Notes: generated by a model not told the origin, from the sequence alone. Shown: positions 8,047 to 15,672, numbered from the stretch's first letter. The stretch: DNA of 19,368 nucleotides from Gammaproteobacteria bacterium (GCA_030426005.1 JAUHZM010000020.1:1-19368), one strand, 5' to 3'. Program-made: numbers and translations.

Positions 8047-8685
8047 TTAACGACCAGCGGCATCGTTCCAAAGAATCTTGTGTAATTGAACCTGCATTCG
8101 AACCGACAATTGATCACGCACAATCCAATCAGCCAAATCCGTTGCCGACAATTGCTCCGCAGACGGTGAAAAAAACACATCACAACGTTCGGCCAGACCT
8201 TGCTCCGCAACAAACTGCTTCGACCAATCGTAATCCCGTTCATCACAGATCACGAACTTCAAACAATCGGTCGACTTGATGTATTCCAAATTACTGTACT
8301 TATTTTTTGGCTCCTCGCCTGAAGCCGGTGTTTTTACATCCAGCACCACATAGACACGCGGGTCAACCTTGCTGATATCCATCGCGCCACCCGTTTCAAG
8401 CGACACCGAATAGCCCCGATCACATAATGCAGTCAGCAAATCAAGGCACGCTGGTTGAGCCAGCGGCTCACCACCCGTAACACACACGTGTTTGGCTGGG
8501 TACTCTGCGACTTGCTCAAGGATATCGTCCAAGCTCCGCTTCTGACCACCATGGAAGGCATATGCTGTGTCACAGTAAGTACAACGCATAGGACAACCAG
8601 TCAGGCGCACAAACACCGTCGGATACCCGATGGTCGCCGACTCGCCCTGAATGGAGTAAAAAATTTCGGTTATGCGGATGGTCAC
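8047..8685 (-). CDS. queE: 7-carboxy-7-deazaguanine synthase QueE (radical SAM)
   Basis: QueE is a radical S-adenosylmethionine enzyme that contracts 6-carboxy-tetrahydropterin to 7-carboxy-7-deazaguanine, the step before QueC. The 212-aa sequence begins with the family signature EIFYSIQGES (7-16). It has the [4Fe-4S] cluster cysteines C31, C35 and C38 in the usual CxxxCxxC pattern and a GGEP motif (71-74) for SAM binding. The start is GTG at 8685; no in-frame ATG precedes the signature, and the resulting N-terminus fits the family. The nearest Shine-Dalgarno-like GGAG lies about 12 bases upstream, inside the descending arm of the cpoB terminator hairpin, and the terminator T-tract abuts the GTG. 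Expression may therefore depend on readthrough from the tol-pal operon. Confidence 0.95.
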   Translation of the reverse strand: MTIRITEIFYSIQGESATIGYPTVFVRLTGCPMRCTYCDTAYAFHGGQKRSLDDILEQVAEYPAKHVCVTGGEPLAQPACLDLLTALCDRGYSVSLETGGAMDISKVDPRVYVVLDVKTPASGEEPKNKYSNLEYIKSTDCLKFVICDERDYDWSKQFVAEQGLAERCDVFFSPSAEQLSATDLADWIVRDQLSVRMQVQLHKILWNDAAGR

Positions 8686-8713
8686 AAAAATAAAAGGCTC
8701 CAGATGGAGCCTT
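8684..8713 (-). terminator. Intrinsic terminator between cpoB and queE
   Basis: On the minus strand an 8-bp perfect stem, AAGGCTCC/GGAGCCTT (8713-8706 and 8701-8694), encloses the loop ATCT and is followed by TTATTTTT. It lies 16 bases past the cpoB stop and ends at the queE GTG start. It would terminate the tol-pal-cpoB transcript, fully or in part. No separate promoter for queE is obvious in the short gap. Confidence 0.85.
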
Positions 8714-8729
8714 GGGTATCTGGTGTTGT

Positions 8730-9944
8730 TTAGTTACTGTCTGCCAGCCTATTTTTGGCAGCAATCGCGGCATCCGACTTCGGAAAGAAATTCACAATTT
8801 CTTGAAACAAAATGCGGGCTTCAATTTTATTCCCCAACTGCTGCTCTATATAGGCTTTTTTGAGCATGGCATCTGGCACACGGCGACTCTGCGGATAATC
8901 CTGAATCAGCGTATGCAGGTGTCTTTTGGCTACTTCCAGATTGCGACTTACGTACATCGCCTCAGCAATCCAGTAATGCGCATCATCAGCGGAATCACCG
9001 TTCGGATAGGCTTCCAGCTGCTTTTCGAACACGGCCACCGCTTCATCAAATTTCGACTGCTTCATCAGATTGAAACCCTGACTGTAGTAGTCGCTCTCGC
9101 TCATGACTGAGGAGATGGGCGCATCAGCTTGATTGTTTGAATTCGTGTCGACGGGTCGATAGTCCCGCCCATATTCTGATTCTCGGTTATCCGACTCTTG
9201 CGGAATCGCGATCACACCACCACCAGTCTGTGCGGTCGCACTCGGCAATGGTTGGCTCGAACGTGGTGGTTGATACACCGGGTTCGGCTGCGTTTGCTGA
9301 TACACATTCGGTCTTGGTGAGTCGGTCGAGCCTTGCGTATTCGGACTACCCTGCCAACGTGGCTCACCGGTTTGCTGAGCCGGTACAGGTTGCGAAACAG
9401 CACCTTGCGATGGTCGTTGAGCCGCACTACCACCGATACTGCGGTCAACCACCGGAGGATACGGACTGGTATCAGTCGAATAGCTGGGCGCAGCAAACTC
9501 GCCATCATCCAATGAAGAAGCCGGCTCATTACCACCTTCTGCTTGCGAACTCGTAGATGAATATTCGCCACCAGCTGCATCACGTTGGTATGCAGTATCG
9601 AACGGCTGGTCTTGATTCGCACTCGATGGCAGCGCTTCATTGGCCTCAGCACCAGGTTCACCCAGTGGCATGTAACCAGACTGCTCTACCGGCACTTGTC
9701 GAGTCATCGGTGCACCAGACTGAGACTGAGTCGCCGCCTGGCTTTGATTGCGTTGTAGCTTACGTAATTGAAACTGTTGTCGCTCTACCATATCGCGCAA
9801 CTCGGCAATCTCGAGACGCAATTGCTGGACTTCCAACAACAGGTTCGCCTGCGACGCAGATTGCTGGGCATGGGCTACAGACAAAATCGGGGCAACACAC
9901 AGTGCTACCCCGACCAATTTTAATAACGTATTAACTCTTCGCAT
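8730..9944 (-). CDS. cpoB: Cell division coordinator CpoB (YbgF), Tol-Pal-associated periplasmic protein
   Basis: CpoB is a periplasmic trimer that binds TolA and links the Tol-Pal system to septal peptidoglycan synthesis. The 404-aa protein has a Sec signal peptide ending in SVAHA (cleavage near 26) and an N-terminal coiled coil (about 33-70) rich in Leu, Glu and Gln, like the family trimerisation segment. A very long Gln/Ser/Pro/Gly-rich low-complexity linker spans about 71-280, and C-terminal TPR repeats cover about 282-404 (two copies of a YP motif, AHYWIAEAMY, LFQEIVNFFPKSDAA). E. coli CpoB is only about 260 aa, so the extra length is almost all linker. The gene is last in the tol-pal cluster and is separated from pal by two hairpins. 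The start region (ATG at 9944) has only a weak ribosome-binding site. Confidence 0.93.
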   Translation of the reverse strand: MRRVNTLLKLVGVALCVAPILSVAHAQQSASQANLLLEVQQLRLEIAELRDMVERQQFQLRKLQRNQSQAATQSQSGAPMTRQVPVEQSGYMPLGEPGAEANEALPSSANQDQPFDTAYQRDAAGGEYSSTSSQAEGGNEPASSLDDGEFAAPSYSTDTSPYPPVVDRSIGGSAAQRPSQGAVSQPVPAQQTGEPRWQGSPNTQGSTDSPRPNVYQQTQPNPVYQPPRSSQPLPSATAQTGGGVIAIPQESDNRESEYGRDYRPVDTNSNNQADAPISSVMSESDYYSQGFNLMKQSKFDEAVAVFEKQLEAYPNGDSADDAHYWIAEAMYVSRNLEVAKRHLHTLIQDYPQSRRVPDAMLKKAYIEQQLGNKIEARILFQEIVNFFPKSDAAIAAKNRLADSN

Positions 9945-9975
9945 AAAAGGATCTACCTAAAAAACCACAAAACAG

Positions 9976-10008
9976 GCTAAGGGAATTAGAACACTCTAAT
10001 CCCTTAGC
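9976..10008 (-). terminator. Strong hairpin between pal and cpoB, T-rich 3' side (attenuator-like)
   Basis: On the minus strand, GCTAAGGGATTAGA (10008-9995) and TCTAATTCCCTTAGC (9990-9976) pair around a 4-base loop with one bulged base, about 14 bp in all. The sequence after it is TGTTTTGTGGTTTTTT, T-rich but interrupted. It could be a partial terminator or an mRNA-stabilising end that leaves more pal than cpoB message. Full termination is unlikely, since cpoB has no obvious promoter of its own. Confidence 0.65.
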
Positions 10009-10015
10009 ACTGCTT

Positions 10016-10033
10016 GCCCACCCGAAGGTGAGC
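10016..10033 (-). other. UUCG-tetraloop hairpin just after pal stop
   Basis: The minus-strand transcript contains GCUCACC-UUCG-GGUGGGC: seven base pairs (one G-U wobble) closed by the exceptionally stable C(UUCG)G tetraloop. It begins 9 bases after the pal stop codon and is followed 7 bases later by the larger hairpin at 9976-10008. Such tandem structures typically block 3' exonucleases and protect the upstream message. That role here is inferred. Confidence 0.7.
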
Positions 10034-10042
10034 TAAAGTTAA

Positions 10043-10564
10043 TTAGTATTTAATCTCAACGCGACGATTTTGCTGCCAGGCTGCTTCCGTGTGTGCAGGG
10101 TCAGCAGGACGCTCTTCACCGTATGAGATAGTTTGGATTTGGCTTTGTGCGCCTTCGGCGTTCATGAACTCAGCAACAGCTTGAGCACGACGCTCACCCA
10201 GTGCCAAGTTGTAGTCACGAGTACCACGCTCGTCAGCATGACCTTCCAAAGTAACACGTGCACCACCGTTGCCGCCCAAGTACTGAGCATGACGCTTGGC
10301 GATGATTTGCGAACGCTCGTCAATGACAGAGCTGTTGTATTCGAAATACAGCACTTTGTAATTCAGCGGATCGCCTTCAATACCGAACAGGTTACGCAAT
10401 TCGTCTGCCGTGTATTTAGTTCCGAATACAGCTTGACTACTGGTGTCCACTTCAACCGGAGTCTTGGTGGTAGTATCGGTCGCGGCTGCTTCTTTCTTGT
10501 TGCTACAAGCAGAAACAGTTAGGGCCAGCACAATGGTCAAAAGCAGACCTAGTTTACGATTCAT
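10043..10564 (-). CDS. pal: Peptidoglycan-associated lipoprotein Pal
   Basis: Pal is an outer-membrane lipoprotein that binds peptidoglycan and TolB. The 173-aa sequence has a lipoprotein signal peptide ending in the lipobox VSAC, with lipidated Cys20 followed by Ser, so outer-membrane sorting is expected. A short Thr-rich tether (about 22-45) leads into an OmpA-like domain (about 65-173). The diaminopimelate-binding signature is seen in GHADERGTRDYNLALGERRA, with the conserved Asp and Arg. The length equals that of E. coli Pal (173 aa). The ATG at 10564 has a clear GGAG six bases upstream, the best ribosome-binding site in the cluster, in keeping with an abundant protein. It follows tolB by 40 bases, and two stable hairpins come after its stop. 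Confidence 0.98.
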   Translation of the reverse strand: MNRKLGLLLTIVLALTVSACSNKKEAAATDTTTKTPVEVDTSSQAVFGTKYTADELRNLFGIEGDPLNYKVLYFEYNSSVIDERSQIIAKRHAQYLGGNGGARVTLEGHADERGTRDYNLALGERRAQAVAEFMNAEGAQSQIQTISYGEERPADPAHTEAAWQQNRRVEIKY

Positions 10565-10604
10565 AGTTCACTCCAAGAATGATTTGTTATTTTGCCGTGT
10601 TATT

Positions 10605-11921
10605 TTACTTGCGTAATGATGACCACGCCGGCTCACGCACGTCACCACTTACTAAATCTAACCTTGTTCGCACGCGACCGTCTGATGAGGCCACGACTAA
10701 AGCTGGCTCGTAGCCCTGCTCCGTCTTATACAATACCATGTCTCCATTCGGAGAAAAACTAGGACTTTCATCATATTTTGAATTGGTCAACCAGGTCATG
10801 CGACCGTCTTCCTCACGCATCACCACAATTTGCCCACCTTCGTGAACCATTGTGAGGTTGCGGCCATCCGGGTCGAAAGACGCATTTGCATTTTCGTCAC
10901 CTTCGAACGTCATTCGGGAAACCGTTTGATCATTCAAGCTGTAACTGTAAATTTGCGGTTTGCGGCTCCGATTTGAAGTGAACAGCAAGCTGTCACCTCT
11001 CGGTGACCAAGCGGGCTCGGTATCAATACCCCAGTGCGTCGTTGCACGTTCGTGTTGACCACTAACTAAATCATAGATGTATATGTCTGGACTACCATGG
11101 CGCGATGTCGAATAGGCAATTTTTCTTCCATCCGGCGACCACGCAGGTGCCGCATTGACACCTTTGAAGTCCGCGATCGTCTGCGCCTTGCCTGTCGCGA
11201 GCTCGATCATCTGAACGATTGGTCCGCTATCGGCAAATGAAACAAATGCTAATTTAGACCCGTCCGGAGACCAGTTTGGCGACAGCAGGGGCTGCCAAGA
11301 CTTGTACACTTCAACGGCGCCATAACCATCCCAATCGGCAACCATCAAGCGATACTGGAATCGCTGGTACTCTACCTCAGTTCGGTCCACATATGCAATA
11401 CGAGATTGATACGCATCGACATTATTTGTAAAGGCTTCATAGACCGGATCTGACACCACATGCGCCGCTTTGCGCAAGTCCGATGGTTTTAAATTGCGAA
11501 TCCGTTTGCCATTGCCGACTTCACGCTCACGCGCGACATCGAACATTCGAAACTGGACTTCGTAGGTGTCATTGTCGAGCACCCAAACTTCACCGATAAC
11601 CAAAATTTCAGCATCGACAAAGCGCCAGTCTTTGAAATTCACTTCTTCGTAGCGCGACGGCAAGCTTGGAAAACGCTCGGGTGGAATCGCTTCGAACTTA
11701 CCTGAGGCATTTAAGTCAAACGCGACCACTTCGTGAACTTTATGTTCCAGTTCGCGACCGTCGATAACTTTAAACGGCACGATTGCGATGGGGATGCCGC
11801 GCACATTACCACCGACCTCACCTCGAAGAATCTGTGCATGCGCTGACTGCGCGAACAACAGAACCATCGCTATGCCTAGCCACAGCTGAATAGAAACTAT
11901 TTTTTTTGCCACGTTTAACAT
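10605..11921 (-). CDS. tolB: Tol-Pal system periplasmic protein TolB
   Basis: TolB is a periplasmic beta-propeller protein that binds Pal and is recycled by TolA during outer-membrane constriction. The 438-aa protein has a Sec signal peptide ending in SAHA (cleavage near 29), an N-terminal alpha/beta domain (about 30-170), and then a propeller with repeated WD40-like blades: LSPNWSPDGSKLAFVSF, APAWSPDGRKIAYSTS, EPAWSPRGDSLLFTS, ASFDPDGRNLTMV and PSFSPNGDMVLYK. Length is near E. coli TolB (430 aa). The start ATG lies two bases after the tolA TAA, with a GAG about six bases upstream, so translational coupling to tolA is likely. Confidence 0.98.
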   Translation of the reverse strand: MLNVAKKIVSIQLWLGIAMVLLFAQSAHAQILRGEVGGNVRGIPIAIVPFKVIDGRELEHKVHEVVAFDLNASGKFEAIPPERFPSLPSRYEEVNFKDWRFVDAEILVIGEVWVLDNDTYEVQFRMFDVAREREVGNGKRIRNLKPSDLRKAAHVVSDPVYEAFTNNVDAYQSRIAYVDRTEVEYQRFQYRLMVADWDGYGAVEVYKSWQPLLSPNWSPDGSKLAFVSFADSGPIVQMIELATGKAQTIADFKGVNAAPAWSPDGRKIAYSTSRHGSPDIYIYDLVSGQHERATTHWGIDTEPAWSPRGDSLLFTSNRSRKPQIYSYSLNDQTVSRMTFEGDENANASFDPDGRNLTMVHEGGQIVVMREEDGRMTWLTNSKYDESPSFSPNGDMVLYKTEQGYEPALVVASSDGRVRTRLDLVSGDVREPAWSSLRK

Positions 11922-11923
11922 TG

Positions 11924-12871
11924 TTATCTCGCGTTCGGGTGCTTCATGATTAATTCAAAATTCTCCAGCCTTTTGACCGCATCCGGAAACTGGTTTGCGT
12001 CCGGCATTGGAACCGGGCTGGCCGCATACACACCAGCTTCGGCGGCCTGATCATACTGTGGAGAGCCGCTTGATTCTATCGTACGTACTGACTCGACCCG
12101 ACCAGATGGAGACACTGTAACCCGCACCACGCTCTGGCGCCAAGTTTCAAAACTCGGATCAATGGTTCGCTTGGCCTCAACTTTTCGCTGAATATCAGCA
12201 AAGAACTTACTTACCACTGTCGTAGTTCGCTCAGCAGCACGACGGTCTGCTTGCTGTTGTTTGGCCGCTCGCTCTTCGGCTTCCAGCTGCTCAACCAGGC
12301 GGCGGCGGTCTGCTTCTTCCTGCTCACGACGTGCTTGCTCAGCGGCCTCGCGCTTACGCTTCTCGGCCAGTTCTTGTTGGCGCTTAGCTTCTTCGGCTTT
12401 GCGTTTCTTCTCTTCTTCTGCGCGTTTTTTCTTAAGCTCTTCCTGGCGCTTCTTCTCAGCCTCTTCCTCTTGCTTTTTCTTCAAAGCAATGGCTTTGCGT
12501 TGCGCTTCGAGCTCTTCTGCCGCAGCTTGCTCCTGCTTTTTCTTTTCCTGCAGTTCTTCGATACGCTCTTGTTCTTTCTGCGCGTCTTGTTTTAGTTTCT
12601 CTAAACGCTCCCGCTCACGACGCTCCTGCTCTCTCTTTTGACGATCTTTTTCCTTGATCGCATCCATTTGTTCTTCCAGCTTGCGATCGTCTATCACACT
12701 GGCTTTGATCTTCGCTATTTTATCCGCATCAAATGCTTCTACATTTTCAACGTCCTGCTTAAAGGTATAGTTAAACACCACCAAGCCAATCACTATTAAG
12801 TGAATTACTGCGGCAGCGATATACGCCACCATTTTATTGGTAACCCCAACTCGTTTACGTCGATCACTCAT
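11924..12871 (-). CDS. tolA: Tol-Pal system inner-membrane linker protein TolA
   Basis: TolA spans the periplasm and transmits proton-motive force from TolQR to TolB, Pal and CpoB. The 315-aa sequence has a short cytoplasmic basic N-terminus and one transmembrane helix (about 14-36, MVAYIAAAVIHLIVIGLVVF). A long, highly charged Lys/Glu/Ala/Arg/Gln coiled-coil domain (about 60-215) contains many KK, EE and RR runs. The C-terminal globular TolA/TonB-like domain (about 220-315) includes VRVTVSPSGRVESVRTIESS and AASPVPMPDANQFPD. E. coli TolA is longer (421 aa), mainly because of its helical domain. The start follows tolR by 17 bases, and the end is two bases from tolB. The repetitive coiled-coil DNA (about 12230-12690) gives long antisense frames that are not genes. 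Confidence 0.96.
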   Translation of the reverse strand: MSDRRKRVGVTNKMVAYIAAAVIHLIVIGLVVFNYTFKQDVENVEAFDADKIAKIKASVIDDRKLEEQMDAIKEKDRQKREQERRERERLEKLKQDAQKEQERIEELQEKKKQEQAAAEELEAQRKAIALKKKQEEEAEKKRQEELKKKRAEEEKKRKAEEAKRQQELAEKRKREAAEQARREQEEADRRRLVEQLEAEERAAKQQQADRRAAERTTTVVSKFFADIQRKVEAKRTIDPSFETWRQSVVRVTVSPSGRVESVRTIESSGSPQYDQAAEAGVYAASPVPMPDANQFPDAVKRLENFELIMKHPNAR

Positions 12872-12888
12872 CGCGTCTTACTTGCCCA

Positions 12889-13311
12889 CTATTTGTCTTG
12901 CATTGGCTCGGTCACTAAGCTGACAGTTTCTACGCCTGCTTGCTTGAGTATGACCATAGCCTGAATTATGTCGTCGTACATGGCTTGTTTGGCACCACGC
13001 ACAAGGAAGTCGGTTTGCGGCTTCATGCGGTACACCGCCGTGGCATAACGCAGTACTTCTTCGCCAGTTTTCTTTTGATCATCAATATAAAGCTGACCGT
13101 CGGCATCCACCGACACGATTACTGGCTCCGGTGCGTCCGGGTTTTGCTCGATCGGATTTGCTTCTGTCTGTGGTAAATCGACCTTCACGCCTTCGGTCAA
13201 CAGTGGTGCTGTCACCATAAAAATAATCAACAGCACCAACATCACGTCGATGTAGGGCACGACATTGATTTCGGCGATTGGTTTGCGCTTGCGGTTTCGA
13301 TAACTGTTCAT
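12889..13311 (-). CDS. tolR: Tol-Pal system inner-membrane proton-channel subunit TolR
   Basis: TolR (ExbD family) forms the proton-driven motor with TolQ at the inner membrane. The 140-aa protein has a basic N-terminus, a single transmembrane helix (about 18-40) carrying the family motif NVVPYIDVMLVLLIIFMVTAP, and a periplasmic dimerisation domain rich in Asp and Glu. Asp22 corresponds to E. coli Asp23, the protonatable residue of the motor. Length matches E. coli TolR (142 aa). The ATG at 13311 lies 13 bases after the tolQ stop without a strong Shine-Dalgarno, so coupling to tolQ is probable. Confidence 0.98.
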   Translation of the reverse strand: MNSYRNRKRKPIAEINVVPYIDVMLVLLIIFMVTAPLLTEGVKVDLPQTEANPIEQNPDAPEPVIVSVDADGQLYIDDQKKTGEEVLRYATAVYRMKPQTDFLVRGAKQAMYDDIIQAMVILKQAGVETVSLVTEPMQDK

Positions 13312-13324
13312 AGCAATCGGCCAA

Positions 13325-14086
13325 TTAATCGTCGTCGATGGTTAATTGACGGTTAACAATACTGATGAATTCCTCCATAAAAATTTCGTACTGACCGATC
13401 AATTTTTCCACATGATACGAAAAGCGGTTATACGCAATCACCGCCGGAATTGCGGCGAACAGACCCATGGCGGTTGCGATCAAGGCTTCCGCGATACCCG
13501 GTGCCACACTGGATACGGTGGCTTGCTTGGTTGACATACCCAGAGCACGGAACGAATTCATAATACCCCAGACCGTGCCGAACAGACCGACGTATGGACT
13601 GGTTGAACCAACCGTTGCCAGGAACGGGATTTGTGATTCCAGGTGATCGATCTCGCGACTCAATTCCACGCGCATGGCACGCTGGACCGCGTCCAACAGA
13701 TCGTTATTATTGGCGTAGCCACGCTCACTGAGGCGCTGATACTCGCGATAACCGGCCACGAAAATCTCAGACATGCCCGACGCACGTTTCGTTTCCGCGC
13801 CCCACTGGTTGTACAAGGACTGCATACTGCCGCCCGACCAGAACTCACGCTCAAACTGTGCGGTGAGCCGGCGCTCGCGTCGCAGCTGCATGAACTTTGA
13901 AAAGATAATTGACCAGGAAACCAGTGATGCTAAAAACAGCATCAGCATAACCAATTGCACGGTTAAACTGGCTTCAGAAATAAGGTGCAGGATCGACATA
14001 CTGTCTTGCGTTGCCGCATTAACGGCCATGTTAGCCGCGTCGTTACCGAGCGCTTCCGTTGTTAAACCCTGGTTTTCTATATCCAT
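13325..14086 (-). CDS. tolQ: Tol-Pal system inner-membrane motor subunit TolQ
   Basis: TolQ (MotA/TolQ/ExbB family) is the multi-pass stator of the Tol motor. The 253-aa sequence shows three hydrophobic helices: about 40-62 (LTVQLVMLMLFLASLVSW), about 155-180 (ATVGSTSPYVGLFGTVWGIM) and about 197-222 (AEALIATAMGLFAAIPAVIA). The last two contain the conserved Thr, Gly and Ala channel residues. The start at 14086 gives an N-terminal extension of about 20 residues relative to E. coli (230 aa). It is supported by GAGG eight bases upstream; the alternative Met30 start looks less well served. The gene opens the tolQRAB-pal-cpoB series and is separated from ybgC by 136 bases. Confidence 0.97.
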   Translation of the reverse strand: MDIENQGLTTEALGNDAANMAVNAATQDSMSILHLISEASLTVQLVMLMLFLASLVSWSIIFSKFMQLRRERRLTAQFEREFWSGGSMQSLYNQWGAETKRASGMSEIFVAGYREYQRLSERGYANNNDLLDAVQRAMRVELSREIDHLESQIPFLATVGSTSPYVGLFGTVWGIMNSFRALGMSTKQATVSSVAPGIAEALIATAMGLFAAIPAVIAYNRFSYHVEKLIGQYEIFMEEFISIVNRQLTIDDD

Positions 14087-14222
14087 TCAAGCGTCCTCAC
14101 ATAACCCAGTGCGGCCCGAATGGACTCTGACCACACGACTTTTCATTGCATGCTCAATGATGATCACTGAGCCAGTCAAACTTAAGATTGTTTGCCGACG
14201 ACGTTGTGGCGGCAGATGATAT
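14087..14222 (-). other. ybgC-tolQ intergenic spacer with weak hairpins
   Basis: An unusually long gap (136 bases) for this otherwise compact cluster. On the minus strand there are TGCCG/CGGCA (14214-14210 and 14197-14193) and a GCTCA/TGAGC pair further on. There is also a TTGACT hexamer, but no good -10 box at the right spacing. A 19-codon minus-strand frame beginning ATGAAAAGTCG ends with TGA directly before the tolQ ATG. A promoter, a leader peptide or simple spacer are all possible; none is proven. Confidence 0.35.
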
Positions 14223-14633
14223 TTACCGTGCCAGCGCACCCTGTAGCGCGGTTGGCATGGCGGTTAATTTAAACGAAGCGCAGTCCAAAGTCGCTAACTT
14301 TATGGTCGCTTTGCACAGTAATTTATCGTGATTATAGATTTTCTGTTCGACCACCAGTTTAACCTTACCCACATGCAATGCACGCGCGGTCACCACCAGT
14401 TGATCAAACAAACGAGCCGGTTCATCGAAGTCAATTTCCGCCTGACGAACAACGAACATCACGCCGTCTTGCTGCTGCATTCGAGCCACATCAAAACCTA
14501 GGTCTTGTAACCATTCGCAACGACAACGCTCCATAAACTTTAAGTAGTTTGCGTGATACACCACACCACCGGCGTCGGTGTCTTCATAGTACACACGCAG
14601 GGGTAGCTCAAACACGCTCGCAAGATCAGTCAC
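14223..14633 (-). CDS. ybgC: Tol-Pal-associated acyl-CoA thioesterase YbgC
   Basis: A small cytosolic hot-dog-fold (4-hydroxybenzoyl-CoA thioesterase family) acyl-CoA thioesterase, regularly encoded ahead of tolQ and linked to phospholipid metabolism. I start it at the GTG at 14633, giving 136 aa beginning MTDLASVFELPLRVYYEDTD, which lines up well with E. coli YbgC (134 aa). The frame can be extended to an upstream ATG at 14726, but those 31 extra residues would overlap ruvB and look unlike the family. The catalytic Asp of the YEDTDAGG motif is D20, followed by VVYHANYLKFMERCR. The GTG overlaps the ruvB TGA in the sequence GTGACTGA, suggesting translational coupling; no separate Shine-Dalgarno is obvious. 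Confidence 0.94.
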   Translation of the reverse strand: MTDLASVFELPLRVYYEDTDAGGVVYHANYLKFMERCRCEWLQDLGFDVARMQQQDGVMFVVRQAEIDFDEPARLFDQLVVTARALHVGKVKLVVEQKIYNHDKLLCKATIKLATLDCASFKLTAMPTALQGALAR

Positions 14634-15672
14634 GTTCAAACAAACTGGGTTGAGGACTTTTATTGTTGTCGGCCGGGGCCTGCAACCCAAAGTAGCGCCA
14701 GGTTCGTGCGGTGACCACTCGGCCACGTGGCGTGCGCATCATGAACCCTTGCTGGATCAAAAATGGCTCTATCACGTCTTCTATTGTGCCGCGCTCTTCG
14801 CCAATGGCCGCTGCCAGACTGTCAATACCAACCGGCCCACCATCGAATTTCTCCATAATGGCGGTGAGCAATTGGCGGTCCATCCAGTCCAAGCCTTGTG
14901 GATCGACCTCCATCATATCCAAGGCACCACGCGCCATGACCTCGGTCAGCGTGCCATCGCCCTTGACCTCAGCGTAGTCTCGCACACGGCGTAATAATCG
15001 GTTCGCGATCCGCGGGGTTCCGCGCGCTCGGTCGGCAATCGTTTGTACGCCATCGGGCTCAGTCGGCACACCCAGAATGTCCGATGAGCGCTGCACAATT
15101 CGCGCCAAGTCCTCGGTACCGTAGTATTCGAGACGCTGCACAATGCCGAAGCGGTCCCGAAGCGGCGAGGTCAGCAAACCCGCTCGCGTGGTGGCCCCAA
15201 TGAGCGTGAACGGTGGTAAGGACAACTTCACGGTGCGTGCCGCTGGGCCTTCACCAATCACAATATCCAGCTCGAAATCTTCCATCGCCGGATACAAAAT
15301 TTCTTCGACTACGGGGCTCAATCGATGAATCTCATCGATAAACAGTACGTCATGCGGTTCAAGATTGGTTAACACCGCGGCCAGATCACCAGCTCGCTCC
15401 AGCACCGGCCCGGATGTTTGGCGAATTCGCGTATTCAGTTCGCGCGCAATGATATTCGACAAGGTCGTTTTACCCAGCCCCGGTGGTCCGAACAACAACA
15501 CGTGATCCAGCGCTTCTTTACGACTGCGAGCAGCCTGAATAAAAATCGACAGCTGTTCTTTGAGCTTGGGCTGACCGACAAAATCAGTCAGGTATTCCGG
15601 TCGCAGGGCGCGATCGACCACGTCGTCGTCGCCGAGCTGGATCTCCGGATTAATTGGGTTCTCGTCCATCAT
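14626..15672 (-). CDS. ruvB: Holliday junction branch migration ATPase RuvB
   Basis: RuvB is the AAA+ hexameric motor that drives branch migration of Holliday junctions together with RuvA. The 348-aa protein carries Walker A GPPGLGKTT (62-70), Walker B VLFIDEIH (109-116), sensor-type GATTRAG, an arginine-finger region in SPLRDRFG, and a C-terminal winged-helix DNA-binding domain (GPVGIDSLAAAIGEERGTIE, then PFLIQQGFMMRTPRGR). Length is near E. coli RuvB (336 aa). The first ATG overlaps the ruvA TGA by one base (TGATG); a second ATG follows at once. The 3' end overlaps the ybgC start by 8 bases. Confidence 0.98.
   Translation of the reverse strand: MMDENPINPEIQLGDDDVVDRALRPEYLTDFVGQPKLKEQLSIFIQAARSRKEALDHVLLFGPPGLGKTTLSNIIARELNTRIRQTSGPVLERAGDLAAVLTNLEPHDVLFIDEIHRLSPVVEEILYPAMEDFELDIVIGEGPAARTVKLSLPPFTLIGATTRAGLLTSPLRDRFGIVQRLEYYGTEDLARIVQRSSDILGVPTEPDGVQTIADRARGTPRIANRLLRRVRDYAEVKGDGTLTEVMARGALDMMEVDPQGLDWMDRQLLTAIMEKFDGGPVGIDSLAAAIGEERGTIEDVIEPFLIQQGFMMRTPRGRVVTARTWRYFGLQAPADNNKSPQPSLFERD

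Noticed and set aside
8018..8729. Possible preQ1 riboswitch upstream of queE or queC
   Set aside because: The gaps are 29 and 44 bases; the longer one is filled by a simple terminator and neither shows a preQ1 aptamer.
12251..12641. Plus-strand frames of 114 and 126 codons rich in Leu/Phe or Ser/Arg
   Set aside because: Antisense of the repetitive tolA coiled-coil; composition is explained by complementing Glu/Lys/Ala codons.
12230..12690. Repeat-like purine/pyrimidine periodicity
   Set aside because: It encodes the TolA helical domain; no exact direct-repeat units or CRISPR-like spacing.
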